A stretch of 64,000 bases of DNA from Parapedobacter sp051400755 (lineage in GTDB: Bacteria; Bacteroidota; Bacteroidia; Sphingobacteriales; Sphingobacteriaceae). Positions 8,703 to 18,400 of the stretch are shown in pieces. The stretch lies in the NCBI RefSeq assembly GCF_051400755.1, contig NZ_JBLFFL010000001.1:1314199-1378198 (forward strand), written 5' to 3'. Position 1 is the first letter of the stretch, and every line of letters starts with the position of its first letter. The position numbers and the translations under genes are program-made. The notes beneath the pieces were generated by a model. That model was not told the DNA's origin. It did not search any database and worked only from the letters and a program-made list of their open reading frames with translations.

Positions 8703-10154
8703 ATGAGTACAAAAGATGATGAATTGTTGAAGGAGCTCGCGCTCGAAGAATATAAATACGGGTTTACCACGGATATCGAAATGGATGTGGCCCCCACAGG
8801 GCTCTCGGAAGATACCGTACGGATGATCTCCGCCAAGAAAAATGAGCCGGCATGGCTATTGGAATGGCGGTTGAAAGCGTTGCGCCATTTCCAGCAAATG
8901 GACATGCCCACGTGGCAGAATTTTGATCATCCGGATGTGGATTTTCAGGGGATCTCTTACTACGCTGCACCCAAGGCGAAGCCCAAATTGAACAGCTTGG
9001 ATGAGGTAGACCCCGAGTTGATCTCCACCTTTGCAAAACTGGGTATTCCGCTGGATGAGCAGAAGGTATTGGCCGGAGTAGTTGCCGTTGACGCCGTATT
9101 TGATAGCGTGTCGATCAAAACCACCTTCCGTGAGAAATTGAAAGAGCAGGGCGTGATCTTCTGTTCCTTCGGTGAAGCGGTGCAAGAACACCCCGAATTG
9201 GTAAAGCAATACCTGGGCTCGGTAGTGCCGCAAACAGACAACGTTTATGCCGCATTGAATTCTGCTGTGTTTTCGGATGGCTCGTTTGTGTATATACCCA
9301 AAGGCGTGCGTTGCCCCATGGAGTTATCCACCTATTTCCGCATCAATGCCGAAAATACAGGGCAGTTTGAACGTACACTGATCATCGCCGACGAAGGCGC
9401 ATACGTCAGTTACCTGGAAGGGTGTACCGCCCCTATGCGCGATGAAAACCAGCTGCACGCCGCGGTAGTGGAATTGATTGCGCTTAAAGATGCTGAAATT
9501 AAATACTCCACGGTGCAAAACTGGTATCCCGGTGATAAGGATGGTAAAGGGGGGATCTACAATTTTGTCACCAAACGGGGCATCTGCAAGGGCGACAACA
9601 GTAAGATATCGTGGACACAGGTAGAAACGGGCTCGGCGATCACCTGGAAATACCCAGGCGTGATCCTCAAAGGCGACCATTCCGTGGGCGAGTTTTATTC
9701 CGTGGCGCTTACCCGCAATCGGCAGGCGGCAGACACGGGTACCAAGATGATCCACCTCGGCAAAAATACGCGCAGTAAAATCGTGTCCAAGGGAATCTCC
9801 GCCGGCATGAGCCACAATAGTTATCGTGGACTGGTCAAGATCGGTCCCGGTGCCGAAAATTCGCGTAACTTCACCCAGTGCGACTCCTTGTTGATCGGTG
9901 ACCGTTGCGGGGCACACACCTTCCCCTATATCGAAAGCCGCAATAAGACCGCCAAGCTGGAACATGAGGCCACCACGTCGAAGATTGGGGAAGACCAGTT
10001 GTTTTACCTTACCCAACGGGGTATCGACCCCGAAAAGGCAGTGGGGCTTATCGTCAACGGGTATGCCAAAGAAGTGTTGAATCAATTACCCATGGAGTTT
10101 GCCGTGGAAGCACAGAAATTATTAGCGATATCCCTTGAGGGAAGCGTAGGATAA
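8703..10154 (+). CDS. sufB: Fe-S cluster assembly protein SufB
   Basis: A 483-residue core scaffold subunit of the SufBC2D complex that assembles nascent Fe-S clusters. The family hallmarks are present: the beta-helix core with VPQTDNVYAALNSAVFSDGS, RTLIIADEGAYVSYLEGCTA (cluster-ligand region) and the C-terminal FTQCDSLLIGDRCGAHTFPY. The ATG at 8703 follows AGGTG by a short spacing and matches the usual N-terminus; a GTG at 8691 is in frame but less likely. sufC follows after 31 bp and sufD after that, so the three form an operon. The length is normal for the family. Confidence 0.96.
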   Translation: MSTKDDELLKELALEEYKYGFTTDIEMDVAPTGLSEDTVRMISAKKNEPAWLLEWRLKALRHFQQMDMPTWQNFDHPDVDFQGISYYAAPKAKPKLNSLDEVDPELISTFAKLGIPLDEQKVLAGVVAVDAVFDSVSIKTTFREKLKEQGVIFCSFGEAVQEHPELVKQYLGSVVPQTDNVYAALNSAVFSDGSFVYIPKGVRCPMELSTYFRINAENTGQFERTLIIADEGAYVSYLEGCTAPMRDENQLHAAVVELIALKDAEIKYSTVQNWYPGDKDGKGGIYNFVTKRGICKGDNSKISWTQVETGSAITWKYPGVILKGDHSVGEFYSVALTRNRQAADTGTKMIHLGKNTRSKIVSKGISAGMSHNSYRGLVKIGPGAENSRNFTQCDSLLIGDRCGAHTFPYIESRNKTAKLEHEATTSKIGEDQLFYLTQRGIDPEKAVGLIVNGYAKEVLNQLPMEFAVEAQKLLAISLEGSVG

Positions 10155-10185
10155 TGAGTATTTAGTAAAGAGTAGCGAAATAACG

Positions 10186-10950
10186 ATGTTAAGTATAAAG
10201 AATTTACGAGCAAGAGTAGAAGACAAGGAAATATTGAAAGGGCTGGACCTTGAGGTCAAAGCTGGGGAGGTCCACGCGATTATGGGTCCGAACGGCTCGG
10301 GCAAAAGCACCTTGGGAAATGTATTGGCCGGCCGGGATGCCTATGAGGTGACCGAGGGAGAGGTGCTGTTGGACGGGAGAGATCTGCTGGAGCGCTCGCC
10401 GGAAGACCGTGCGCGCGAAGGCGTGTTTCTGGCTTTCCAATACCCGGTGGAGATACCGGGTGTTTCCAATATCAATTTCCTGAAGACAGCGCTCAGCGAA
10501 ATCCGCGCGTATCGGGGGCTTCCTCAATTGGAAGCCCGGGACTTCCTGAAAATGGTGAAAGAGAAGCAGCAATTGGTTGAATTTGATGCCAAGCTGGCCA
10601 ACCGCTCGCTGAATGAAGGATTCTCCGGAGGTGAGAAAAAGCGCAATGAAATTTTTCAGCTGGCCATGCTCGAACCGAAACTGGCTATTCTGGATGAGAC
10701 CGATTCGGGGCTGGATATCGATGCCCTCCGTATCGTGGCGAGGGGCGTAAACCAGCTGCGGTCAAAAGACAATGCCTTTATCTTGATCACCCACTATCAG
10801 CGGTTGCTGGAATACATTGTGCCCGATTTTGTGCACGTGCTGTACAATGGGCGCATCGTACGTTCGGGTACCGCAGCACTTGCGCTCGAACTGGAAGAGA
10901 AGGGTTATGATTGGATAAAGGAAACCGTTGACGCCGAAGGAGCGGTTTGA
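10186..10950 (+). CDS. sufC: Fe-S cluster assembly ATPase SufC
   Basis: A 254-residue ABC-type ATPase that energises SufBD. Walker A is GPNGSGKST (about residues 34-42), the signature is FSGGEKKRNEI, and Walker B continues into LAILDETDSGLDID, the SufC-specific D-loop form. The GVFLAFQYPVEIPGVSN segment is also typical. sufD begins 17 bp downstream at ATG 10968. No membrane segments are present, in line with cytosolic action. Confidence 0.96.
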   Translation: MLSIKNLRARVEDKEILKGLDLEVKAGEVHAIMGPNGSGKSTLGNVLAGRDAYEVTEGEVLLDGRDLLERSPEDRAREGVFLAFQYPVEIPGVSNINFLKTALSEIRAYRGLPQLEARDFLKMVKEKQQLVEFDAKLANRSLNEGFSGGEKKRNEIFQLAMLEPKLAILDETDSGLDIDALRIVARGVNQLRSKDNAFILITHYQRLLEYIVPDFVHVLYNGRIVRSGTAALALELEEKGYDWIKETVDAEGAV

Positions 10951-10967
10951 TCGACCACACAAATACC

Positions 10968-12293
10968 ATGATTACACAAACAAGCGATTCGTTATATACA
11001 CAGCTGATTAAAACGTACGGGGGCAATTTGCCATCGTCCGAACTCCACTCACTTGATGAAATCCGCAGACAGGCATTTGAGCGGTTTAAAGACACCGGGT
11101 TTCCGACGGTAAAGCAGGAAGACTGGAAATATACCAATATACAGCCGCTCGTCAGCCAACCTTATGCGCTGGACTGGGATGCGGAAGCGCCAACCGCCGG
11201 ATTGGCTATTGATAAAGCCGCTATCCCCGCATTGGATGCCTACCGCATAGTGATGGTTGATGGCCGATATAGCCATGAATTATCTTCAGTGGGTGACGTT
11301 CCCGGATTAGCTGTCATGCCTATCGAGCAGGCTTTTGAACGCCTGTGTTTTGCCAAATATTTTTCGGAATATGCGGACAAGACGGATAACCCCTTTGTAG
11401 CGCTCAACACCGCGCTGTTTACAGCAGGGATATTCATCGAGGTTGGCAAAAACTGTCGGCTGCAAAAGCCCATCCATGTCATCCACGTCGCATCGGCTAC
11501 CAAGCCGGTATTCGTACAAGTGCGCAACCTCTACGTGATCAGTGCGTTTGCAGAAGCGGAGATCATTGAATCATTCACGACAAACGAAGGCGCCGCGCAT
11601 AGCCTCCATAATTTTGTAACGGAAGTCGTGGTGAAGGAAAATGCCAAACTACAGCATTACTACCTACAGGTTGCAGGTCCACAAAGCCACTACCTCAATC
11701 ATACAGAAATCTATCAGGAGAAGTACAGCCTTTATAACCATTACAATTGTTCATTCCCCGGAGCCACGTTTATACGCAACAACATCAACGTACGATTGGG
11801 CGATAGCGAGGTGGAAAGTCATCTGTATGGTGTGACGCTTACAGCCGACAGTCAGTTTGTTGATAACCATACCGTGGTAGATCACCGGCATCCCCATTGT
11901 GAGAGCTACGAATGGTACAAAAACATCACGCAGGATACTTCTACCGCGGTATTCAACGGTAAGATCTTTGTACGGCCGGATGCGCAGAAGACCAATGCAT
12001 TCCAGCAAAACAACAACATGCTCATCGGCGAAAAATCGGCCGTATACACCAAACCGCAGCTGGAGATTTTTGCAGACGATGTAAAATGCAGCCACGGCTG
12101 TACCATTGGCCAGTTTGACAATGAGGCGTTGTTCTACCTACAGGCAAGGGGCATTGGCGAAGACCAAGCGCGCGTACTACTGGTGCATGCATTTGCGTTT
12201 GACGTGACGAGCCGGTTTGCCAATACCACCGTGAGGCAATACGTCGAGCACTTGGTGGAGCAGGGGTTGAACCCTATCCCGCTAAATCGTTGA
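10968..12293 (+). CDS. sufD: Fe-S cluster assembly protein SufD
   Basis: A 441-residue SufB paralogue that completes the SufBC2D scaffold. ATG at 10968 is preferred to a TTG at 10947 that would overlap sufC. Recognisable features are the N-terminal FPTVKQEDWKYTNI, the beta-helix core and the conserved C-terminal KCSHGCTIGQFDNEALFYLQ. In many Bacteroidota sufS and sufE follow directly; here the operon ends and the next bases hold antisense toxin-antitoxin debris overlapping the last 20 bp of sufD. The cysteine desulfurase must be encoded elsewhere. Confidence 0.94.
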   Translation: MITQTSDSLYTQLIKTYGGNLPSSELHSLDEIRRQAFERFKDTGFPTVKQEDWKYTNIQPLVSQPYALDWDAEAPTAGLAIDKAAIPALDAYRIVMVDGRYSHELSSVGDVPGLAVMPIEQAFERLCFAKYFSEYADKTDNPFVALNTALFTAGIFIEVGKNCRLQKPIHVIHVASATKPVFVQVRNLYVISAFAEAEIIESFTTNEGAAHSLHNFVTEVVVKENAKLQHYYLQVAGPQSHYLNHTEIYQEKYSLYNHYNCSFPGATFIRNNINVRLGDSEVESHLYGVTLTADSQFVDNHTVVDHRHPHCESYEWYKNITQDTSTAVFNGKIFVRPDAQKTNAFQQNNNMLIGEKSAVYTKPQLEIFADDVKCSHGCTIGQFDNEALFYLQARGIGEDQARVLLVHAFAFDVTSRFANTTVRQYVEHLVEQGLNPIPLNR

Positions 12294-12480
12294 ATAAGTC
12301 TTTTGCACTGGAATACCGCTTTAAGGTTGACTTGTCTTTTTCCAGTTCGGCAATGGCTTCTTGGGTTTCCCTGTTTGGGATCTTATAATTCATGGTCTTG
12401 GTCAAAATTGTTTCAATGTAGTTGCTAATGCTACGGTTTTCCTTTTGGTCATCGCCGTGAGGCCTTTTTGTGTGAGTGCC
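12274..12480 (-). pseudogene. Remnant of a type II antitoxin-like gene
   Basis: On the minus strand one open frame reads GDDQKENRSISNYIETILTK and continues through IPNRETQEAIAELEK to RYSSAKDLFNDLAG before a TAG at 12274. The ENRS-x-SNYIET pattern followed by PN-E-T and a short acidic tail is typical of small antitoxins paired with RelE/Txe-type toxins. No proper start is in this frame. The natural N-terminus appears to continue in the neighbouring frame (the 12402-12518 entry) through a shift near the run AAAAGGAAAA. No toxin gene follows, because sufD is convergent here, so it is probably a decayed remnant. Confidence 0.5.
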
Positions 12481-12518
12481 AAACTAATCCATATATTGCA
12501 ATCCAGCACTAAGGTCAT
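12402..12518 (-). pseudogene. Truncated PIN-domain toxin start fused to antitoxin sequence
   Basis: ATG at 12518 opens a 38-codon frame starting MTLVLDCNIWISLAL, which matches the first beta-strand and first acidic residue of PIN-domain ribonuclease toxins (VLDxNxWIS). After about 14 residues PIN similarity stops and the sequence (LTQKGLTAMTK) looks like the N-terminus of the antitoxin read in the next frame. It starts 10 nt after the antitoxin-like gene at 12529-12723, the normal order for a PIN module. The remaining PIN residues are missing, so it cannot be an active nuclease. Confidence 0.5.
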
Positions 12519-12528
12519 GGCTGTCTGC

Positions 12529-12723
12529 TTAATGGCGTACGGCGCGACTTTCTTGAACGATTTCATCCATTGTCGGCTTCCTGCTGGGTTTAATGGAATC
12601 GTTGATTTCCTTGGTCAAGGACATGGCACTGCTTTCTCGTTTCACAGCAACGCCCAGTTCTTTTAACAACCGCTTTACCAAAGCCGTTTTATTTTCCGGC
12701 ACTTGAATCAAAAAAGTATCCAT
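12529..12723 (-). CDS. Small antitoxin-like protein of a broken PIN module
   Basis: A 64-residue protein (MDTFLIQVPENKTALVKRLL ... KPTMDEIVQESRAVRH). The IQVPE start, LLKELGV helix and terminal DEIVxESRxVR pattern resemble antitoxins that precede PIN-domain toxins in Bacteroidota. It has its own well-formed promoter (12729-12759). The toxin frame behind it is truncated, so this is probably an orphaned antitoxin. Family assignment is by pattern memory only and is moderately certain. Confidence 0.5.
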   Translation of the reverse strand: MDTFLIQVPENKTALVKRLLKELGVAVKRESSAMSLTKEINDSIKPSRKPTMDEIVQESRAVRH

Positions 12724-12728
12724 ATTTA

Positions 12729-12759
12729 CAAATATACATAAGGCGATTTATAAAAACAA
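12729..12759 (-). promoter_or_regulatory. Promoter of the orphan antitoxin
   Basis: On the minus strand TTG (12759-12757), a 20-bp spacer and TATATTTG (12736-12729) give a full Bacteroidota promoter. The -7 element ends 5 nt before the ATG at 12723, implying a leaderless or near-leaderless transcript. Confidence 0.55.
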
Positions 12760-12826
12760 CAAGGTGTTCAACCCAGAATCAGTTAGGAAAATGAAGACCC
12801 CACATCGCCGTAAGGTTTTTTTGTGT

Positions 12827-12852
12827 GAGCGAAAGACGAGGTTCGAACTCGC
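12827..12852 (-). repeat. tRNA-Gly 3'-end duplicate (candidate att site)
   Basis: These 26 bp are identical, in the same orientation, to 24988-25013, which comprise the T-arm, acceptor strand and 3' edge of the intact tRNA-Gly(CCC). The rest of the tRNA is absent here. This is the geometry left by site-specific integration into a tRNA 3' end: intact tRNA at one border and a 3' fragment at the far border. Confidence 0.8.
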
Positions 12853-13443
12853 CAGTCACCAAATTGGAAACATTTTCGGCATGAAACTGACTGTTGTCCC
12901 TGTTTTTAAATTTGCTTTTATCCACTTTTCCTGAAAGAGTAGCTTGGGCTCGGTGAGAGTTTCGGCGGGAGTTTTGGCTGGTATTTTACATGATATCAAC
13001 GAGTTATATTTTTGAATAGTCCAAAGAAGCAAAACAGTGCTCCCGTAGAATAACAGATCATCGTAAGCAGCCTTAACCTTGATAAGGCTTTTGCAGACAG
13101 GTTCTTTTTCTTGTTCTGCCTGTTTAATATATATTGGCCCGTAAATGCGCCAGTAAAAAAATGAGAATCTTTATTCCGAACACAGGATTGCTTCCAAACA
13201 ACCGTAGGATAAACAGAAACAATACCTCCATCGTTATTGACGACCTTTTTCCCAAGCGCCGGAATCCGGGTTCAACAAAATCATGCTAAGCTTACTTTCC
13301 CGGATTCCGAAGGCTTTGCTACTGTGACATACCTTTAGTGCGGCCGATGTGATGAGAACCTGAAGTATAATTTTGTTAATATTGCGTTAACAATAATACT
13401 AACCATATTCGATAATTTTGACATCGTTGTTTATAACCTTGTT
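12853..13443. other. Gene-poor left part of the candidate island
   Basis: About 590 bp between the tRNA fragment and the sigma-factor gene hold no intact gene. The minus strand has broken open frames (one entered separately). No integrase, transposase or complete repeat is visible. The segment just before the sigma gene is AT-rich, as expected of a promoter region, but no standard TAnnTTTG fits well. Confidence 0.5.
12996..13231 (-). pseudogene. Possible frameshifted small membrane protein
   Basis: ATG at 13231 opens a hydrophobic frame (MEVLFLFILRLFG ... KILIFLL). A second frame continues after a run of seven A/T bases at 13155-13161 as TGAFTGQYILNRQNKKK and then another hydrophobic helix (ICYSTGALFCFFGLF), ending at 12996. 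Joined, they would make a protein of roughly 78 residues with two membrane helices. The homopolymer at the junction suggests an indel or a sequencing error. No family is recognised, and the reading is tentative. Confidence 0.3.
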
Positions 13444-14031
13444 TTGGAAAAGGTGTCTTATAAATCATATACCGATAGCGAATTGATGCGCCTCATGCTA
13501 GATGACGATCATAAGGCCTATATGGAAGTTTATGACCGTTATGCGGACGCATTGTATGCGTATGGGAGCAGGAAGCTCAGTGACTGTGACGAGGTTAAAG
13601 ACCTATTGCAGGATGTTTTTGCGGCGCTCTGGCAAAACCGCTATTCATTGAACCCGGAGAAGACCCCATTGGCCGGATATGTGTACGCAACCCTACGGTA
13701 CAGGATTATCAAACACATCGCACACCAAAAGGTAGAAGCCGTTTATTTCGAGTCCCTGGCTGCCTTCCATCCGGAGAACAGTACAGCTACGGATTATTTG
13801 GTACGTGAGAAAGAACTTGGACAGCTCATCGAAAACGAGATTGTGCACCTGCCTGAAAAGACGCAGAAGGTATTTCGAATGAGCCGAGAGTCTCATCTTT
13901 CGCACAGGGAGATCGCCGGCCAACTGGGCATCTCCGAGGCTACCGTCAAGAAGCATGTCAATAGTGCGTTGAAATCCTTGCGCTTGAAACTTGGAGCGTT
14001 GCTATCGTTGCTCTTCTTCCCTTTTTTCTGA
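13444..14031 (+). CDS. RNA polymerase ECF sigma factor (SusCD-associated)
   Basis: A sigma-70 family ECF factor of up to 195 residues. Region 2 spans about 25-95 (DEVKDLLQDVFAALWQNR is the -10 binding helix) and region 4 about 130-185 (LSHREIAGQLGISEATVKKHVNSALKSLR). The reading frame has no upstream ATG. The start is TTG at 13444 or GTG at 13453, with ATG at 13486 losing part of region 2, so the exact start is open. A FecR-type anti-sigma gene follows after 86 bp and then SusC/SusD, the classic arrangement in which ligand binding at the outer membrane releases the sigma factor to transcribe the transport genes. Confidence 0.9.
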   Translation: MEKVSYKSYTDSELMRLMLDDDHKAYMEVYDRYADALYAYGSRKLSDCDEVKDLLQDVFAALWQNRYSLNPEKTPLAGYVYATLRYRIIKHIAHQKVEAVYFESLAAFHPENSTATDYLVREKELGQLIENEIVHLPEKTQKVFRMSRESHLSHREIAGQLGISEATVKKHVNSALKSLRLKLGALLSLLFFPFF

Positions 14032-14117
14032 TTCACTGATTTTTTTTCAGTTTCTTCTACGCCCAAGGGCGGAGCTACGGTACTATACATGTGAAAAAGC
14101 GATATTCCCGGACACGC

Positions 14118-15257
14118 ATGGAACACGAAGACATAAAAGACTTGCTGAAACGATACCTCGCAGGTGAATGCACGCCGGAGGAACGCATCCGCGTGGAGCA
14201 GTGGTATGAGCAGCTGGAGATCAATCCAGAAGGACTTTCTCGACCGCAGCTGGAAGATGCCGTTGCCGAGGTACGGAGCCGACTGGCTCTTAAACCCGCC
14301 CACAGGGTCATGTGGTATCGTTATGGGGCTGCCGTTGCGGCAGCAACCCTTGTTGCCACGATCACCTATTTCTATTTTGCCCAGCCTAGTCAGGTGGGTT
14401 CAGACACACCTGCCCTAGCCACTGCACAGCAGGATATCGCTCCGGGCGGAAATAGAGCCATCCTGAAACTGGCCGATGGTACCGAGATAACGCTTGATGA
14501 CCGTCAAGATGGGAAAGTCGCCCAGGAAGGAGGACATTCCATCTATAAAAATACCGACGGCGAATTAGTATATCAACTTGCGGATCAGAGAAACACCGAT
14601 GCCGGAATACCCAAATTCAATACTATGAGCACGCCCCGCGGCGGACAGTATCACCTAGTGCTGCCCGACGGCACAAAGGTTTGGCTGAATGCGGCTTCAA
14701 CATTGACCTACGCCGTCAGCAAGTCGGCAAATGAGCGGCTGGTAACGCTGGAAGGAGAAGCCTATTTCGAAGTGACGAAAGATCCGCGCAGACCGTTCCG
14801 GGTAAAATCCAAAGGCCAGGTAGTGGAAGTGCTGGGCACCCACTTCAACATCAACAGCTATGCGGATGAACCGGATGTAAAAACCACGCTGGTAGAGGGA
14901 CTGGTCAAAGTGATAGAATCTAACCACCAACGGATGGTGATGCTCCAGCCCGGCCAACAAGCAGCCCTGAGCGGCAGCAGCCGCCTGTCCGTAAGACCAG
15001 TAAACACAGCGGATGCCATAGCCTGGAAAAACGGCAAATTCAATTTCAACGATTCGGACATCGGATCTATCATGCGGCAGCTATCCAGGTGGTATGATGT
15101 GGAAGTCATTTTTGAAGGAAAAATGCCCAATATCACCCTATGGGGTGGGATGTATCGCAACACGAATGCCTCCAAGGCGCTGGAGATATTACTGTTTTAC
15201 GATTTAGATTACCGCATTGAGACGGTCGACGGCGCCAAGCGCATCGTCATTCAATGA
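14118..15257 (+). CDS. FecR family anti-sigma factor
   Basis: A 379-residue inner-membrane anti-sigma/sigma-regulator. An N-terminal cytosolic domain (1-60; DLLKRYLAGECTPEERIRVEQWY) binds the sigma factor, one transmembrane helix lies at about 68-88, and the periplasmic FecR domain has the hallmark TPRGGQYHLVLPDGTKVWLN. A C-terminal DUF4974-like part (about 310-379; FNFNDSDIGSIMRQLSRWYD) contacts the STN domain of the partner receptor in known systems. ATG at 14118 is preferred; a GTG at 14091 adds nine basic residues. Its partners are the sigma factor upstream and the STN-bearing SusC downstream. Confidence 0.93.
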   Translation: MEHEDIKDLLKRYLAGECTPEERIRVEQWYEQLEINPEGLSRPQLEDAVAEVRSRLALKPAHRVMWYRYGAAVAAATLVATITYFYFAQPSQVGSDTPALATAQQDIAPGGNRAILKLADGTEITLDDRQDGKVAQEGGHSIYKNTDGELVYQLADQRNTDAGIPKFNTMSTPRGGQYHLVLPDGTKVWLNAASTLTYAVSKSANERLVTLEGEAYFEVTKDPRRPFRVKSKGQVVEVLGTHFNINSYADEPDVKTTLVEGLVKVIESNHQRMVMLQPGQQAALSGSSRLSVRPVNTADAIAWKNGKFNFNDSDIGSIMRQLSRWYDVEVIFEGKMPNITLWGGMYRNTNASKALEILLFYDLDYRIETVDGAKRIVIQ

Positions 15258-15335
15258 TAAAACAGATGTTTAACCCTAAAATAACAACAATATGGAACAC
15301 GTAACCTAATACAAAATCCAATGTGCTCAAAAAAA

Positions 15336-15363
15336 ACGTCTCCTGACTGCCATCAGAAGACGT
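15336..15363 (+). promoter_or_regulatory. Hairpin in the leader before the SusC gene
   Basis: ACGTCTcCTGA (15336-15346) pairs with TCAGaAGACGT (15353-15363) around a 6-nt loop, ten pairs with one mismatch. A poly-A run precedes it and no U-run follows on the plus strand, so it is not a plain plus-strand terminator. It could modulate the FecR-to-SusC expression ratio; that is inference. Confidence 0.4.
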
Positions 15364-15434
15364 AAACGATCGAGCGAATGATTCAACTAACGATTGACAC
15401 GCTAATAAACTACTAACTCAATATTGCAAAGATA

Positions 15435-18400
15435 ATGAAATTACTATTTCATGCAACGGCCATGGCACCAAGATGGCCGCTCCCATCTGAATTCATTCAA
15501 TGGAAATTCACTATGAGATTCAACATTATAGTCGGTTTACTGCTTTCGATATTTATCCAGGTAAGTGCATCTACCTATGCACAGAAAGTATCACTGGATG
15601 TAAAAGACATACCCTTGGGCCGGGTATTCAAGCTGGTTGAAGACCAAACCGGTTATGTGTTTGTGTACGATGATGTGAGCTTCAAAAAGCAAAAAGTCAG
15701 CCTCGCCGTACAGCAGGGCACTATCGAAGAGGTACTTGAAGCCAGCCTGCAAGGCCTTCCCGTGTCCTACAAAATCGTCGAGCGCAATATCCTTCTTAAA
15801 CGAGACGAAAGCAAGCTCAAAATCCGGGTGGCGGCCATTCAACAACCTAACTTGATCACCGGCAGGGTAAGCGATTCGCTTGATAATCCGCTGCAAGGCG
15901 TAAGTGTTGCCGTAAAAGGCGCGCCGCGTGGGATATCCACCGATCAGGAAGGGCGGTTTCAGATATCGGCTTCCCAAGGCGAGGTACTGGTATTCAGCCT
16001 GATGGGCTACCAGCAGCGTGAGGTAACTGTCAGCGGGCAAGGCAGCATCAACGTGGTGCTTAAAGTCGCGGTTTCAGACCTGGACGAAGTGGTGGTGGTG
16101 GGCTACGGCACGCAGCGGAAGGAAAACCTGACCGGCGCGGTCACCCAGCTGAGCGGCGAAAGGCTTCAGAACCGCTTTGTCACCAATATCAGTCAAGCGC
16201 TCCAAGGGCAGGTAGCCAATTTAAATATCCACCAATCGGGTGGCGGCGCCCCCGGTGCGGCTCCAACCATCAATATCCGGGGTTATACGGGATTCGGAGG
16301 AACAGCGGCTCCGTTAGTTGTGATTGACGGCATTCAGGGAGGGAACCTGAACGATATCAACATGAATGATGTGGAAAGCGTTTCCGTTTTGAAAGACGCT
16401 GCTTCTGCCGCCATTTATGGCTCCAGTGCTCCGTACGGCGTGATCCTGATCACGACCAAAAAAGGGAAAGTAGGACAGAAGCCGACCATCACATACAACA
16501 ACAATTTCGGGTTTGCCCATGCCATCAACCTTCCGGAAACGATGAGTTCGCTGGATTACGCTACGTTCTGGAATGAGGCCGCCGACAATTCTCAGGCTGC
16601 GCACTGGGTCAACGATGAACAATTACAGCGTATCAAAGACTATTTAGAGGGAAAAATAACCGACGAAACGATTGTAAATCCGGCCCCGGGTACAGACGCA
16701 TGGCTTGCAGGAAATGCAAATCATGACTGGTATGATATTCTACTCAGGAATGCCTCTTTCAGTCACCAACACACCGTTGGCATGTCCGGCAACGCCAACA
16801 AAACCAGTTATTACGTGGGGCTGGGGTATGTTTCGCAAGGTGGCGTATGGAAAGGCCTCGATGACCATTTTAAAAGGTATAATGCCCGAGCTAACCTTTC
16901 GTCGGAACTCACCGATTGGCTCGATTTCAATTTCAGAGGCGCTTTTACACGGGGAAACACCTTCAACCGCTCTACAGCAAATGGAGGGACAAGTATCATG
17001 GAACGACTAACTTGGTTAAGACCATGGGATCCAGTAACTTATCCTAATGGAACGAAGCATGCACAGTTTACGATCATGTCGGATCAAGGAGGTAAAGTGC
17101 TGAATGAGGCAGACAATGCCGTATTGACCGGTGAGTTTGTTTTCCATCCCTTGCCAGGATGGGACATTACGGCCAATTATACCTATGATGGAAGATACAT
17201 ACAAGCATCCAACCATACACCTGTGATCAACATTTATAACAGTCCCAGTGGACCCACGGGTACCCCAGGCAACATTGGTGGTTCGCCAAATTCATTCTCC
17301 CGTTCCTTCAGCCGCAACCAGCATCACACGGTAAACGCCTTTTCTTCTTATGAAAAGCAGTTAGAAAACCACTATGTTAAAGTCATGGCCGGTTTTACGC
17401 AGGAGTTGACAGACGTCACATCGATGGACGGCAGCAATAACTACCTATTTTCAGACAACGTGCCCTCATTGTCATTGTCATACGGCCCTTCTCCCAGCAT
17501 CGGCGATAACGCTTGGCAGTTGGCTATCCGTGCTTGGTTCGGTAGAATCAATTATAACTATAAAGAAAAATACCTGATAGAATTCAATGGTCGGTACGAT
17601 GGCTCTTCCAAGTTTCTGAAGGATTCGCGTTACAACTTCTATCCGGGCATATCGGCGGCATGGTTGCCTTCCAAAGAAGCGTTCTGGTCCGGAATAGAAC
17701 CGGTGGTCAATTCGTTTAAGATCCGCGCATCATACGGCTCCCTCGGAGACCAGTCGGTCGTAGGAACCTATCCGTTTTATCCGTCTTTGGGCGTGGTACG
17801 GTCCACGTCCAACAATTGGTTGTTCGGCGGTGCGCGGGAGTCGTCTGTCAATGCACCGGGATTGGTCAATCCGTTGCTGACTTGGGTGACCACGACCACG
17901 CTGGACTTCGGTACCGACCTGACTTTTTTGCGAAATCGCTTAAATGTCAGTTTTGACTGGTACCAGCGTTATATGGACGATTATATAGGACCTGCCGAAT
18001 CAATGCCTGCGTTTCTGGGTACCGGCGTTCCCGGCACCAATTCTACCGCAGTGGAGACCAAGGGGTTCGAGCTCACTGTGGGTTGGCAAGATCACATCAA
18101 CGACTTTCACTACGGCGTTAACGCCGTGTGGAGCGACTACCGTGGTTTCGTAAGGAAATATCCAAATCCGAGTAGGCTAAATAACACCTGGTATGTCGGT
18201 CAGGAAATGGGGGCTATCTGGGGGTATGAAACGGTGGGCCTGTTCCAATCGGAGGAAGAAATTGCCGCCGCCCCGTCGCAAAACCTATTGCATTCCAGGT
18301 GGACTCCAGGCGATGTACAGTATGCGGACCTGAATGGCGACAACGTGATTGATTGGGGTGAGAATACGATAGACAATCCCGGCGACCGAAAAGTCATTGG

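Noticed and set aside
9324..10085. A 253-codon open frame antisense to sufB
   Set aside because: It mirrors the codon structure of a clear sufB and has no family pattern or promoter.
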